Part shown: positions 47,285 through 57,777 of the stretch, piece after piece
Numbering within the stretch: the stretch's first letter is position 1
Layout: each line of letters opens with the position of its first letter
Source of the DNA: Schistosoma haematobium
Taxonomy: Eukaryota > Platyhelminthes > Trematoda > Strigeidida > Schistosomatidae
DNA: 64,000 nt
Assembly (NCBI RefSeq): GCF_000699445.3
Contig: NC_067196.1
Span: 88,762,364 to 88,826,363, forward strand
Direction of reading: 5' to 3'
The notes under the pieces: model-generated
The model's database searches: none
Told to the model about the DNA's origin: nothing
Seen by the model: only the letters and a program-made list of their open reading frames with translations
Made by a program: the position numbers and the translations under genes

Positions 47285-47719
47285 TTAGTGGCCCGTGGAT
47301 CTGACCCCAAGGAGATTGTATTGATGATTGTTGTTGAAATATATATGTCGCCTATCCTCGTATAGAATCATCGACTTTAATCGCGTTAATTAATAACGGA
47401 TTTAGATGAGTCAAATAACCAGAATGGATTTTTGAACACATATATTTTGTATATTAAGCGAATGGACACGTAGTGGAGATGGCGGGTAAGCCAACTCCCA
47501 TTTAACCAAGCGTTAATCAATATTTATATTCACACAAAAATAAGTTACAGACATGTGATAAGAAATGTATACACACTTACGCGCTCATATAAAAACAGAG
47601 AAGATTGATATGCGAATAATTAACAAGGTCAGAATGTAGAATGAAAGTAGAATGAATAGAATGGGCTGTCCGAAAGTTAGAATTAGGTATATGGGCTTAA
47701 CATAATAACCGATACTACA
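47285..47719 (-). mobile_element. Solo LTR, family LTR-1
   Basis: Ends TTAGTGGCCC and GATACTACA on the plus strand. It aligns along its length with 23445-23891. The flanking 5-mers differ, so no TSD is visible. Confidence 0.7.
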
Positions 47720-47768
47720 AAACATTCAGAAATGACTTATTACATTTTTCACTTTTAATTACAAGAAT

Positions 47769-47831
47769 TACTTACTTACGCCTGTTACTCCTAATGGAGC
47801 ATAGACCATCGACCATCTACTCCGTCCTGGG
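47769..47831 (-). mobile_element. 63-bp RTE-like (family G) insertion with 12-bp TSD
   Basis: Only the last 63 bp of family G (TACTTACTTACGCCTGTTAC to CCGTCCTGGG), exactly flanked by AATTACAAGAAT at 47757-47768 and 47832-47843. An extreme 5' truncation that marks the element's 3' end precisely. Confidence 0.88.
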
Positions 47832-48334
47832 AATTACAAGAATAAGAAGCTAAATTTTGAAACAAAAGACGTAGTGTTTAAACTGTGAAATTAAAATTAC
47901 TTTTTCATTAAATTACCCTTCCTTTCACAAATGATTTAATATTACTAATAGTATAAAATAAGTTGTGATTTGAATTGTTCAGTTCAATCATATGTAACTA
48001 TAAAACTTAGCAGATTGAATTTGATACTCATTGAAAGTATCAATACAAGAAAGACTATAGTCATAATGTCTAATACCAGTTAACATGGAATGTACATTAA
48101 CTAAGAATTATCACTGATTTATATCAATATTCAAAGATAATTGGTTACTAGAACATTTAATCCATGAAGTTTTGAGACATGTCAGTAGAAATTGACATTT
48201 ACTTATAATTGACACAGATTTGCAATACAGTCTGTTCAGTTTTGTAAGCTTATTTAGATACTTCTAAATCTTTGAAAAGAATATCATTTTCGTGTCAATT
48301 ACATATGAAAGAAGTGAGTATGATAGTATTCATA

Positions 48335-48704
48335 GCAATGGTGGAGAAGATTTATAGATCAGGTGAATGATTTGGATGGAGATTTTTTCTCTGAGCTGGA
48401 TGGTTTGATTGTGGAGCTTTCATCATTCTTCTGAACGACGTGATCAACAAAAACCTCAAATAGAATTGAAGTGTTCCAACTTCTCCACATATGGCTCACG
48501 TTTTGCCTTGTTAACCTCGATCTTCTTTGGTAGGTCAACATTAATCAATGAAGATCAAGGTCTACAGGACAATTTATGGATTATATGTGGAGACATTTTA
48601 ACACTTCACTTCTACTTAAAGTTTGTACTGATGATGTTGTTCACAAAAACGGTGAAAGAACTACGACCAAAACATCCAGCTCAAAGTACAAAACTACATC
48701 GAAA
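48335..48704. mobile_element. Family C palindromic retroposon with 10-bp TSD
   Basis: 370 bp, flanked by AGTATTCATA at 48325-48334 and 48705-48714. The left end is complete (GCAATGGTGGAGAAGATTT); the right arm is truncated at about CATCGAAA. The arms are more diverged than in 25171. Confidence 0.78.
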
Positions 48705-48917
48705 AGTATTCATAAAAATCAGGATCAATGAACAGTTATTTCTATTTTTAGTAATGTAAAAATTCACTTGATGTTGTTTCACTTGTTTCTTCCTATTGTT
48801 ACTTAGAACTGTAATTGATCAGTCTCTTGTTGGCATATGTGCATTCTGTGCGGATCGCCTCGATATACTCTAAAATCACAAGCTTTTTAATTAAAGATGG
48901 ATAGTGGTTAGCAGTAG

Positions 48918-48964
48918 AATCTACGACGCATGTTTCGTCCAATTCGGGACTCGTCAGGTGGATG
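48918..48964 (-). ncRNA. Hammerhead ribozyme, family A, near-intact
   Basis: Minus strand: ATCCAC, CTGACGA, stem II GTCC/GGAC, GAAA, ATGCGTC, GTAGAT. All core bases are present. Stem I has a single C-A mismatch. Confidence 0.75.
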
Positions 48965-49252
48965 CAACTGCATCTCAGAGTTGATGTTCACACCACTGCT
49001 AGCCACTATCCATCTTTGCCCATTAAGCTTGTGACTAGACTATATCGAGGTAATCCACATATGTTAATAAGAGACTGATCAATTGCAGTCCTAAATAACA
49101 ATGGGAAGATACAAGTAAACAACACCAAGTGAATTTAAACTTGATCCCATTGTACAAGTAAGTGGCTTCCACGACTCAGTAGCTAAATGGATAACGCGAT
49201 GGCATTTGAAGCGTACGGTACTGGGTTCGATCCCTGAAGTGAACTTTGAGAT

Positions 49253-49312
49253 GCAAGTACATCCAGCTGACGAGTCCAAAAAAGAGGACGAAACGCGCGT
49301 CGTGGATTCAAC
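49253..49312 (+). ncRNA. Hammerhead ribozyme, family A, near-intact
   Basis: ATCCAG, CTGACGA, stem II GTCC/GGAC, GAAA, CGCGCGTC, GTGGAT. Core complete. There is one G-G mismatch at the base of stem I. The family A 5' part with B box GGGTTCGATCCC lies just upstream (about 49212). Confidence 0.75.
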
Positions 49313-49446
49313 TGCTAGCCACTATCTATCTTTTCTTATTAAGTAATGTAATATTTTAGTTCATTAATATATATGTTAATTTTATTATACTACTTTAAAT
49401 TGTATTGGAAATGTTTAATATACATCTTTATTTGTTTATATTTTAG

Positions 49447-49740
49447 TGTATTTTTGAAGCAACAACTGTAGATGATTTTTGTGAAGAATTAAAAAATTTT
49501 GCTAATAATGAATGGAAATTATTAAATCAATTAAGAAATTTCATTTGTACTAACAATATTACTACCAATACAACAACAACAACTAGTACTAGTAGTAGTA
49601 GTACTACCACTACTACTTTTACCACAAATAACAATAATAATACAGTAACAACAAAAACAATTAACATTTTTACTACCCCTAATAGTAATGAAAACATTGT
49701 AGAATCTGAAAACATTCAATCAAATACAGAATTAAATGAG
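49447..49740 (+). CDS. Host gene exon 5 with Thr/Ser/Asn tract
   Basis: Acceptor ATTTTAG ends at 49446; donor GTAAGT starts at 49741. 98 codons in phase 0 at both ends, residues about 306-403. It begins CIFEATTVDDFCEELKNFA and continues EWKLLNQLRNF, an amphipathic stretch. A Thr/Ser/Asn-rich tract of about 40 residues follows, with ESENIQSNTELNE at the end. The tract derives from ACA/ACT/AGT/AAT codon runs and should be length-variable between isolates. Family unassigned. Confidence 0.8.
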
Positions 49741-49932
49741 GTAAGTCCATTAATCTACAATAATGAATAATTCTATTTAACTTCATATTATAAATACTTC
49801 TTTATTAATGATGATTTCAGTAATCAGGTTCATATAATCATTTTTTAAACAAGAATTTTACAGTCATATCCTAATGAAGATTAGATTACGAATAACGTCT
49901 GAGATCTATCAATGGATTAATATTATCTATAC

Positions 49933-50958
49933 AGAGTTCCTGAGAAGATTATCAATATTATCCGGAACTCATACGACGGACTACAGTGCAAGGTCGTGCA
50001 TGGAGGACAGCTGACAGATGCATTCCAAGTAAGGACCGGAGTCAGATAAGGCTGTTTACTCTCTCCCTTCCTCTTTCTTCTGGTGGTCGACTGGATTATG
50101 AAGACCTCGACATCTGAGAGAGAACACGGAATACAATGGACAGCTCAGAATCAATTAGACGATTTGGACTTCGCAGACGACCTAGCCCTCCTATCACATA
50201 CACATGAACAAATGCAAATAAAGACAGCCAGTGTAGCAGCAGTCTCTGCATCAGTAGGTCTCAGTATACACAAAAGGAAAACCAAGGTCCTCAAATTCAA
50301 AGCGGAGAACAGCAATCCAATCACTCTTGATGACGAAACTCTGGAAGAGGTGGAATCCTTCACATAACTGGGAAGCATCATCGATGAACAAGGAGGTTCA
50401 GATGCAGACGTAAAGGTGAGGATTGGCAAAGCAAGGGCCGCATTCCTACAATTGAAGAACATATGGAACTCAAAACAACTGCCAACCAATAGTAAAGTGA
50501 GAATCTTCATTAGAACGTCAAGGCAGTTCTACTGTACGGAGCTGAAACTTGGTGAACTACAACAATCACCATCAAGAAGGTGCAAGTATTTATAAATAGC
50601 TGTTTACAAAAGATACTCAACATCCATTGGCTGGATGCCATCAGCAACAGCCTTCTGCGGGAGAGAACGAACCAGCTTCCATCTGAAGAGGAACTTAGGA
50701 AAAGACGATGGAAATGGATAGGACATACATTTCGCAAATCATCAAACTGCATCACGAGGCAAGCCCTAACTTGGAATCCTGAAGGGAAGCGAAAAAGAGA
50801 AAGGCCAAAGAACACATTACATCGGGAAATAGAAGCAGATATGGAAAGGCTGAATAAGAACTGGAAATAGCTGGAAAGGATTGCACGGGACAGGGTTGAA
50901 TGGAGAATGCTGGTGAGCGGCCTATGCTCCTTCACGAGGAGTAACAGGCGTAAGTAAG
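49933..50958 (+). mobile_element. RTE-like LINE (family G), longest copy, RT C-half to 3' end
   Basis: About 1 kb in sense orientation. It starts within RT (VPEKIIN, YDGLQCKVVHGGQLTDAF), carries the catalytic LDFADDLALLSH motif at about 50162-50197, then HKRKTKVLKFKAENS, SFT*LGSIID, the RLRKSS-type [16 protein letters not shown] tail (about 50700) and [12 protein letters not shown], ending GTAAGTAAGT. In-frame stops (for example at 50366 and 50869) and frameshifts inactivate it. The endonuclease domain and RT N-half are missing. Confidence 0.88.
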
Positions 50959-50999
50959 TATATATTCTTATGGTATAACTATTTAGTAATTAGATTATG

Positions 51000-51395
51000 T
51001 ATATTCCCCTTATTATAAGCTTCGTTTTGACTTATAATGTATTATTGTACGATTTACTGCCCCTAAATCATGCTCAGTTTATTAATTACTGTCTCCCATG
51101 TTCCCAGCCACTTTTTGGCGAATTTTATTTCCTATTTTATGGTGCGTTGAGGTCTATTTGGTCGATATGTAAATAATGATTCGCATATTGGAAGCTGGTA
51201 TTAGTGTTCTGAACTCAACTGGATGGGCTAGGCAAACATAGGACTAATAAGAACGCTAAGCTGCTCATACCGGTCGAACGTCATTGGTTTGGCACAGTGT
51301 GAAGATTGTATAAATCGTATTTCGATTGACGGATAAATCACGTGACAATAAGCCGGACATAAATTCGCAACAGTTACCGGATGAATTTAGCCTGC
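51000..51395 (+). mobile_element. LTR-2 fragment
   Basis: Matches LTR-2 from TTATAAGCTTCGTTTTGACT to the GGATGGGCTAGGC region and beyond. Neither terminus is clear. Confidence 0.55.
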
Positions 51396-51399
51396 TTTG

Positions 51400-51764
51400 A
51401 ACATCTTGGTTACCTGTTCCTATCATCTAGATACTTCAACAAGTAATCTAATTTCATTACATCATTATGGTTATTAATCACATAAACAATTCAGGTGCGT
51501 TCGTGAAAAATGTACAACCTTTCTTTGTACAAGTTACATAAGGCCCAATCAAAGATACTGTGGTTGCTGCCAATGTTCATTGAAAAGAATATATACATTA
51601 TTCAGATATCGATTGATTGGACTGCTAACTACTAACTGCCGATCACTTAATATTTATCGCCAGGATCGATCAAGAAATAAGAAACGAAAACTCGATGAAA
51701 TACTTTGTGCTGAAAATTCTATGTTGTACTAAAAATATAATGTTGAATAAAGCCACTAATAGTA

Positions 51765-51808
<44 letters not shown>
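51400..51808 (+). mobile_element. LINE family I 3' end with (TAA)n tail
   Basis: Same end as 37140 and 59405, more decayed, finishing in about 14 AAT/TAA units (51767-51808). Confidence 0.6.
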
Positions 51809-51809
<1 letters not shown>

Positions 51810-51829
51810 GCCGAAGACATCATTTTCGA

Positions 51830-52031
51830 AATACAGGATTCATATCGCAGAGGTTGAGATTGGTGTTCTGGACTTAATTGGTTGGGCTAGGCGGTAAGCA
51901 GAACCGATAAGTACTCTAGACTGATCTCACACTGGTTTATGCATCACTGTTCCAATCGATAATTCACTGCTTTTTAATTAGTGCTATCATTACGTTATAC
52001 ATTATCAGGGCACGCAGGTCACTAGTTATAA
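51830..52031 (+). mobile_element. LTR-2 3' part
   Basis: Very close to the last 200 bp of 20173-20684, from GATTCATATCGCAGAGG to AGTTATAACA. Confidence 0.7.
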
Positions 52032-52124
52032 CAGATATGAAAAATACATCCAAAAAGATATCCTATACCTGAATATACAGATTCTTATTTGTTATTTTGC
52101 ACTTATCAATAGTTATATGTATTT

Positions 52125-52310
52125 AATAATTGAATTCATGAGCCGTTGAAAGTTAGACCACCATGAAAAACCTGGGAGCACTGGATAGCCGTTTCGTTCT
52201 AGTGCGAATCCACGATCTCGCTCGTGGGTCTCGAACCTAGGATCTTCACTCGCGTTCGCGAACGCTTAACCTTTGACGGTGTCAATGTCTAATTTCAACC
52301 ATCTTTATAA
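52125..52310 (-). mobile_element. Family B retroposon, internally deleted
   Basis: Ends match family B. The ribozyme has lost the CTGAGGA half; the B box is GTTCGAGACCC-like. Decayed. Confidence 0.6.
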
Positions 52311-52679
52311 AAAATAACCAAAATGTGTAACATTTAACCTTGATTCATCAGTAAATTAATGCATTAGTACAATATACTACATTGTAAAATCAAAATATCA
52401 CAACAAGCAAAGATTACTTATTTACTGAGTTGTATAAGTAATTCCTGTTAACATTATTCTCCTTTGTAATTGAATTTATGTGAATAGGTTTTTTATTGTG
52501 TATCAATTGGATGTGATGTCGGTATCTGTTTCCTCAATCATTTCGTTGATGTCGGTTTTCATAGCTTTAACCGATACACTAACATCTCGGATTATCCGTT
52601 ATCAGTGACTAACTGATCAGCCGACAAATTTTTAGAACGACTTAAATATGTTAAGATCACCTGTTCATTTATAAATGAC

Positions 52680-52930
52680 TGATCACTGGGTAGTAGTAGT
52701 AGTTGTTGTTGTTATGTATATCAAGTCATTCTTCGTACGGATAGAGTTCTGTCGATCAAGTTGTAATATGGTCATTAGTCACTAGGTAATTCGACAACGC
52801 GTGTACTTCGCTAAGATGTAAATTCACGTCGCGGAAAGCTCAGTTGTATCATCTCTGATTGTGAAGTTGGATAACAAAGGATTGAATCCGTCAGGCGCTA
52901 TCAATTTCTCTCAAGATTACAAGTACTTCT
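52680..52930 (+). mobile_element. Family D retroposon, 5' part, decayed
   Basis: ACTGATCACTGGGTAGTAGT at the start, then AAGCTCAGTTG (A box) and GGATTGAATCCGTCAGG (B-box zone). The ribozyme half is missing. Confidence 0.6.
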
Positions 52931-53465
52931 TTTTTGATGAATACCAAATAGTATTAAGCATAGATCTAGTGTTTTTTTGTCGATTAACTCCAACCAAATC
53001 CTCATAATTTATCTATTGTATGTTACTTTGATTGTTACATCTTATCAGTTTTGATAAAAGAAATCGAATAAAACTACGTTTAAATTTCATTCTGCATATG
53101 AGTTTTTCATTGATCATTATTCTTCAAAATTAGAATGTACACGAATCAGAGCATAGTTTGATCAGTTTCTGTTGTTATGTTTAAAAACACAATTCCTCAT
53201 ACCTAATTTTGAAGGCTTTAATTATCATTATCATTAGATGCGCAATTATTGCACTTAACTTGCTTGTTTTAAATTTGTTATGAATGAATCACTATGGATA
53301 CTAACTGGAAGTACTCACATGGTAATTAAAAAGGATCACATATTGCTATGAAACTAAATACTAGAAACTTTAAACACTTTATAGGATGGGAAAAATTTTT
53401 ATTGTAGAAACTAAACTGGTAACCAAACTTTCATGATTATATGAGGGTAGTGACAATTTTAAATT

Positions 53466-53785
53466 TTGAATTTATTTTGTATTGTTTGTTTGAATTTTTT
53501 CAATTGATGATTATAATTGCAATTGATCCATCTTTTATTGGCATACGTTCATCCTGTGCGGATCGTTTTCATATTACCTTACGTCACAAGCATTGTGAGC
53601 GAAGATGGATGGTGGCTAGCAGTTAAATTCAGGACGTGCGTTTCTTTCTATTTCAAAACTCGTCAGCTGGATGAACCGCGATGAACATCAACTCTGAGAT
53701 GTAGGTCTGTCCAACTGACGAGTCCTAAACAGGACGAGATGCGTGTCCTGGATTCTACTGCTAACCATCATCTACCTTCACTTGT
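53466..53785. mobile_element. Family A composite with 11-bp TSD
   Basis: AATTTTAAATT lies at 53455-53465 and 53786-53796. 53466-53680 is a minus-strand 3' half including half a ribozyme. 53681-53785 is plus-strand from about GATGAACATCAACTC through a ribozyme (CTGACGA kept, GAAA changed to GAGA) to CATCATCTACC. It is a single insertion of an inverted composite. Confidence 0.8.
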
Positions 53786-53901
53786 AATTTTAAATTATGT
53801 GTTGAATAATCACTATTTGAATATATACTTCAAGAAATTAGTACCGAAGTTTTTTGTGGCGAATAAAGCCATGATTATTAATTTCATACTTTGCATTTTA
53901 G

Positions 53902-54050
53902 ATTTTCCCAAAAGATGAGTATAGATTTCAAATGAAATCAGAGACTAGACAGCCGACAATTAAAGAGTCCGTAGATAATGAAATAGCATCAACGGATGAA
54001 CTGAAAGCCAATGTTATTGATTCAGTCACTGTGCTACATGAGCAAGGAAA
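53902..54050 (+). CDS. Host gene exon 6
   Basis: Acceptor CATTTTAG ends at 53901; donor GTAAGT starts at 54051. 149 nt: 49 codons plus two bases (AA). It reads IFPKDEYRFQMKSETRQPT and ends DSVTVLHEQGK/N. Charged, with no recognised motif. Phase fits exon 5. Confidence 0.78.
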
Positions 54051-54214
54051 GTAAGTTTACTGTTATTATCAAATATTGTATAGCATCTTATTTGAGATAA
54101 ATATAATTGAAATTTTAATTATAATAACAATGCGTGTATCTAGAAAGTAATAATATACTATATGCAACAAGTGATATATATATGAACCATCCGTTTTTTG
54201 GATTTTATTGAAGT

Positions 54215-54560
54215 CACGAACCGATCTATGTTAGACCACCATCGAAAACCTGGAATCACTGGACGGCCGTATCGTCCTAATGTGGGTCTGCTCAGCGATT
54301 CCCATCTACCACACTTTATACAGGACTCGAACCTAGGACGAACGCGTAAACTTTAGATCATTGAGTCTGCATCAAACCGTGTTGACATCTAACTTCAATC
54401 AATTTACGACACTGTGTGACTATCTTGTATTGTTTTAGTTGGTTAACTGCTTCATACGCTACACAGATTTGCTCCACTGGTTAAGGTTACTTACTGGAAC
54501 TCCAGGAATTTCCTCTCAAGATTGGTCACTAATGGACACATTATAAATGCCAGTAAGTGG
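54215..54560 (-). mobile_element. Family B retroposon, long decayed copy
   Basis: Ribozyme zone CTGAGCA...GATA (dead), B-box zone GTTCGAGTCCTG, and the long 5' region (GGAACTCCAGGAATTTCC) up to 54560. Confidence 0.65.
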
Positions 54561-54784
54561 TTACGGAAATTGCCGAATTTCATTGACAGACAGTTTCATA
54601 AAAGACGCTAAGTAATTAGAAATAATATTGGTGTTGTGAACCGACCAAATTTGGTTATCCGCTGAAAACTAAAAAGCAGTTTATAGCTGTTTCGAACTAT
54701 TATGAAACGCCTTTGCAGTACGCATCAAACAGATCGGAGATCATTGGCCCAAACTGTTGTAACGGGTGGATTGCAGATTAGATG

Positions 54785-55070
54785 CGCAGTGTTTTATTGA
54801 TCGATTCAGTGACACGTAAACACGTACGGACGACCTAGAGTCTCGATTGGCCCTACTTCGCTGTCTAACCCAGCCAGTTGAGTCCAGAACACAAGTCACA
54901 GCCTCTGAAATATGAATCATTATATTTCAAACATACTCTGTTTATATACCAACCAAACAGACCACATCGTACCATAAAACAAGAAAACAACATCTGTACA
55001 ATATTTAACGAGTGAAATAAATAATGGCCAATAGGGAATGTCCATTTAAAGTCCAAGGACATCATTAGAC
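54785..55070 (-). mobile_element. LTR-2 fragment
   Basis: The reverse complement has GGGTTAGACAGCGAAGTAGG, TGGTATATAAACAGAG and TTTTATGGTACGATGTGG, as in LTR-2. Ends decayed. Confidence 0.5.
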
Positions 55071-55121
55071 TTAACATGATAATGATTGATACATTCCTCT
55101 GCATCCCTAACAAAAACAATA

Positions 55122-55743
55122 ATTACTTACTTACGCCTGTTACTTCCAATGGGCGATAGGCATCCAACAAACATTCTCCAACCCACTCTGTCCTGAGTCT
55201 TCATTTCTAGTTCTATCCAATTATTATTCAGTCTTCTCATGTCTGTCTCCACTTATCGGCATAACATGTTCTTTATTTTTCATCTTCTCCTTTGACATTG
55301 AGGATTCCATGTGAGGGCTTGTCTTGTGACGCAGTTGGGTGCTTTCCTCAATGTGTGTCCTATCCACTTCCAGCGCTTCTTCCTCATTTCTTCCTCCACT
55401 GGAATCTAGTTTCTTCTCTCCAATAGTAGGTTGTTGCTGATAGTGTCTGGTCAACGGATCCGAAGTATTTTGCATAGACAATTGTTAATAAACACCTGTA
55501 TCTTCTGGATGATGGCTTTTGTAGTTCTCCAAGTTTACGCCTGATACATTAGAACTGTCTTGACATTTGTATTGAAAATTCTGAGTTTGATATTGGTTTA
55601 GAGACAGTTGTTTTGAGTTCCAGATAATCTTCAGTTGTCGATATGTTGCTCTTACGTTGTCGATTCGTGCCTTCACATCTGCATGAGATCCACTGTGCTC
55701 GTCAACGATGCTACCCCGATATGGGAAGGTTTTTACATCTTCC
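55122..55743 (-). mobile_element. RTE-like LINE (family G), 5'-truncated, with TSD
   Basis: Minus-strand copy of about 622 bp (VKTFPYRGSIVDEHSGSHAD to the [13 protein letters not shown] tail). AAAACAATA lies at 55113-55121 and 55744-55752. The TSD is A-rich, so slightly less certain than the others. Confidence 0.82.
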
Positions 55744-56458
55744 AAAACAATATCTATCCAATAATTCATACAGTAAAAACTATGAAATTAGGAAATACAA
55801 GGAAGTCTTTGGCACTAATACATAATAAACATCTTGCTTAGTGTTGACTGTGGTTAGAGACGTAAGTCATTAAATGTTAACTTAATAATTTGAATGACAA
55901 ACACATACTAAAAGACCCTGAGGTGTCCTTGCTTTGAATCCTGGTGAATAAATGAGTGCCCATTGCTGAGTACTTCAACTTTAAGATAAACCAGCTGTAG
56001 AGATTTCTGCTTCCTAATAATACTCCAACTGACATTAGTCTGTGATAACTACGATCTACAAACATAAACATTATAAATTTATTCTAAATACTATTCACGA
56101 TTGATGTATGGGCGAGAATGATAATGATTGGTTATCTGCTTAGTCAAACATGCAGATAGTCTGACAGGTGTCAGATGAGTTTTATTTTCCCTTATCCTTA
56201 TTATTATTATTATTGATTGTTCATTGTTGTTGGATTGTGTCGAGTTTTGGTGTGGAAATATATTTACTTTCTAGTCAAGCTAATCACGTGTTCATGATCT
56301 GAGTTGTGTTGAAGTCCTGTAGAATCAACATTAGGAAGGAAATCTACTGTAGATATTCGTCTAAGGTAAATTAACGTCCCATACGTATAAACGTGGAAAC
56401 CCAACTACTATAACCGAACGTTCTAACAACGATACAATGATTATCAAGTTCGATATTA

Positions 56459-56507
<49 letters not shown>

Positions 56508-56990
56508 TTTTGTCCATCTAACTTTCAGTTTTCCATAGTTTCCCATATGTATAGATGAAAACTGCGTGTACACATAATAAGTATTACACAAAATGTCACT
56601 TTCTTTCATGTCAGTTTATTAGACTTACGAAAATTTGATAAATTTCATTATATTACCAATGTGTATCCTTTTTATTTTTATTTTTACATGTTTGTAACTA
56701 TGCGCTTTTGTGTTCGATCTTGTGTGTGTGTGTGCGTGTGCGTGTGTGTGTATATATATATATGTGGTTGTTAGTTTTGAAAAAATAAATAAATAAAAAT
56801 TCCACCTTTCACATGAACTGATTTATATGCATAGATTTATGCGTATATATATATATATATATTATTGATCTATCCTGAAAATAGATTCTTTATAATTTAT
56901 TATACTATAGTGAAATTTCTAAAACAACAACAACAACACAAAAAACACAATGATAATGTTATCATGAATTCAGTTTAATTTGATTTTAAG
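55744..56990. other. Intron 6, microsatellites only
   Basis: A (TTA)n run lies at 56461-56504, GT/GC then TA runs at about 56721-56763, and TA again at 56846-56862. No exon is supported, though a small exon here would solve the frame problem at 58137. Confidence 0.5.
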
Positions 56991-57410
56991 ATGATGGTTG
57001 AAGGTACTCAACAGGAAACCGTGAATTTATGTTCCGTGCTATTTGTCACTCGTCAGTAAGGTGTATCTGTAATCTTGAAAGAATTGGTGTTTTTTGATGA
57101 TTTCAATTCCGTGTCACCCAGTTTCATAGTCAGAGATGTTACTACTGAGCTATACGGATCGTGATTAACCTCCTGTAGGACTGAGATGTATTCACAGTTG
57201 ATTGATCAATGGTTGGTAATCAATGTCATGTTTTTCAGGTCCTTCTTATTGACTAGCTCCAACCATCATCATAACTCAACATAGTGTACGCAACGTCGAA
57301 TCAATTAAACTAGTGGCCACATTGCAACTTGGTCAATAGGATTCGTTATGCACTAAGAAAGACCCGACATACATGACATTGGTCGCTACTCAATGACCAA
57401 TCAATTGTGA
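56989..57410. mobile_element. Family D composite with 14-bp TSD
   Basis: TTAATTTGATTTTA at 56975-56988 and 57411-57424 bounds the whole. 56989-57245 is a minus-strand family D unit (ribozyme CTGACGA kept, GAAA changed to GGAA). A plus-oriented 3' piece follows (TCCAACCATCATCATAACTC at about 57250), then a minus-oriented 5' piece to 57410. One insertion event with rearranged units. Confidence 0.78.
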
Positions 57411-57640
57411 TTAATTTGATTTTAGTTATCTTAGATTAATATGCACAAAATGAGATGAGTTGTTTAATCTTAAAATACCTGTCTTTCATAGCAGTTTTAT
57501 ACTCTTCTATATATATTTAACTGATATAAAACATTTTAGTGACGTATATAAGGTCTTACGTCTACAAATGTTAAGATGTGTGGTGGTACACTCCGTGTTC
57601 AACGAGTAGTAGAATGAAGCTATCAACTAGGATTTAAGTT

Positions 57641-57666
57641 TATATATATATATATATATATATATA
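57641..57666. repeat. (TA)n microsatellite
   Basis: Thirteen TA units. Confidence 0.9.
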
Positions 57667-57777
57667 GTATCACGTAATTTCCATCACTTCAAACAATCAT
57701 TCCTTGTCTCATTTCAAATGATATAATTTATTCAAATTAAAAATGATGCAATATTTTTCTAACTACTTACATCTATA

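Larger units (their letters stand above)
48760..49341. mobile_element. Family A composite, inverted dimer in one insertion
   Basis: AGTAATGTAA at 48750-48759 and 49342-49351 bounds the whole 582 bp, so it entered as one piece. 48760-48990 is the minus-strand 3' half. 48994-49341 is a plus-strand unit that runs from just after one ribozyme, across a head-to-tail junction (GTGAATTTAAACTTGATC at about 49130), to just after the next ribozyme. This structure needs a dimeric or circular RNA template together with an inversion. Confidence 0.83.

Noticed and set aside
49533..49719. Minus-strand hydrophobic Val/Leu-rich frame
   Set aside because: It is the complement of the Thr/Ser/Asn codon run in host exon 5.
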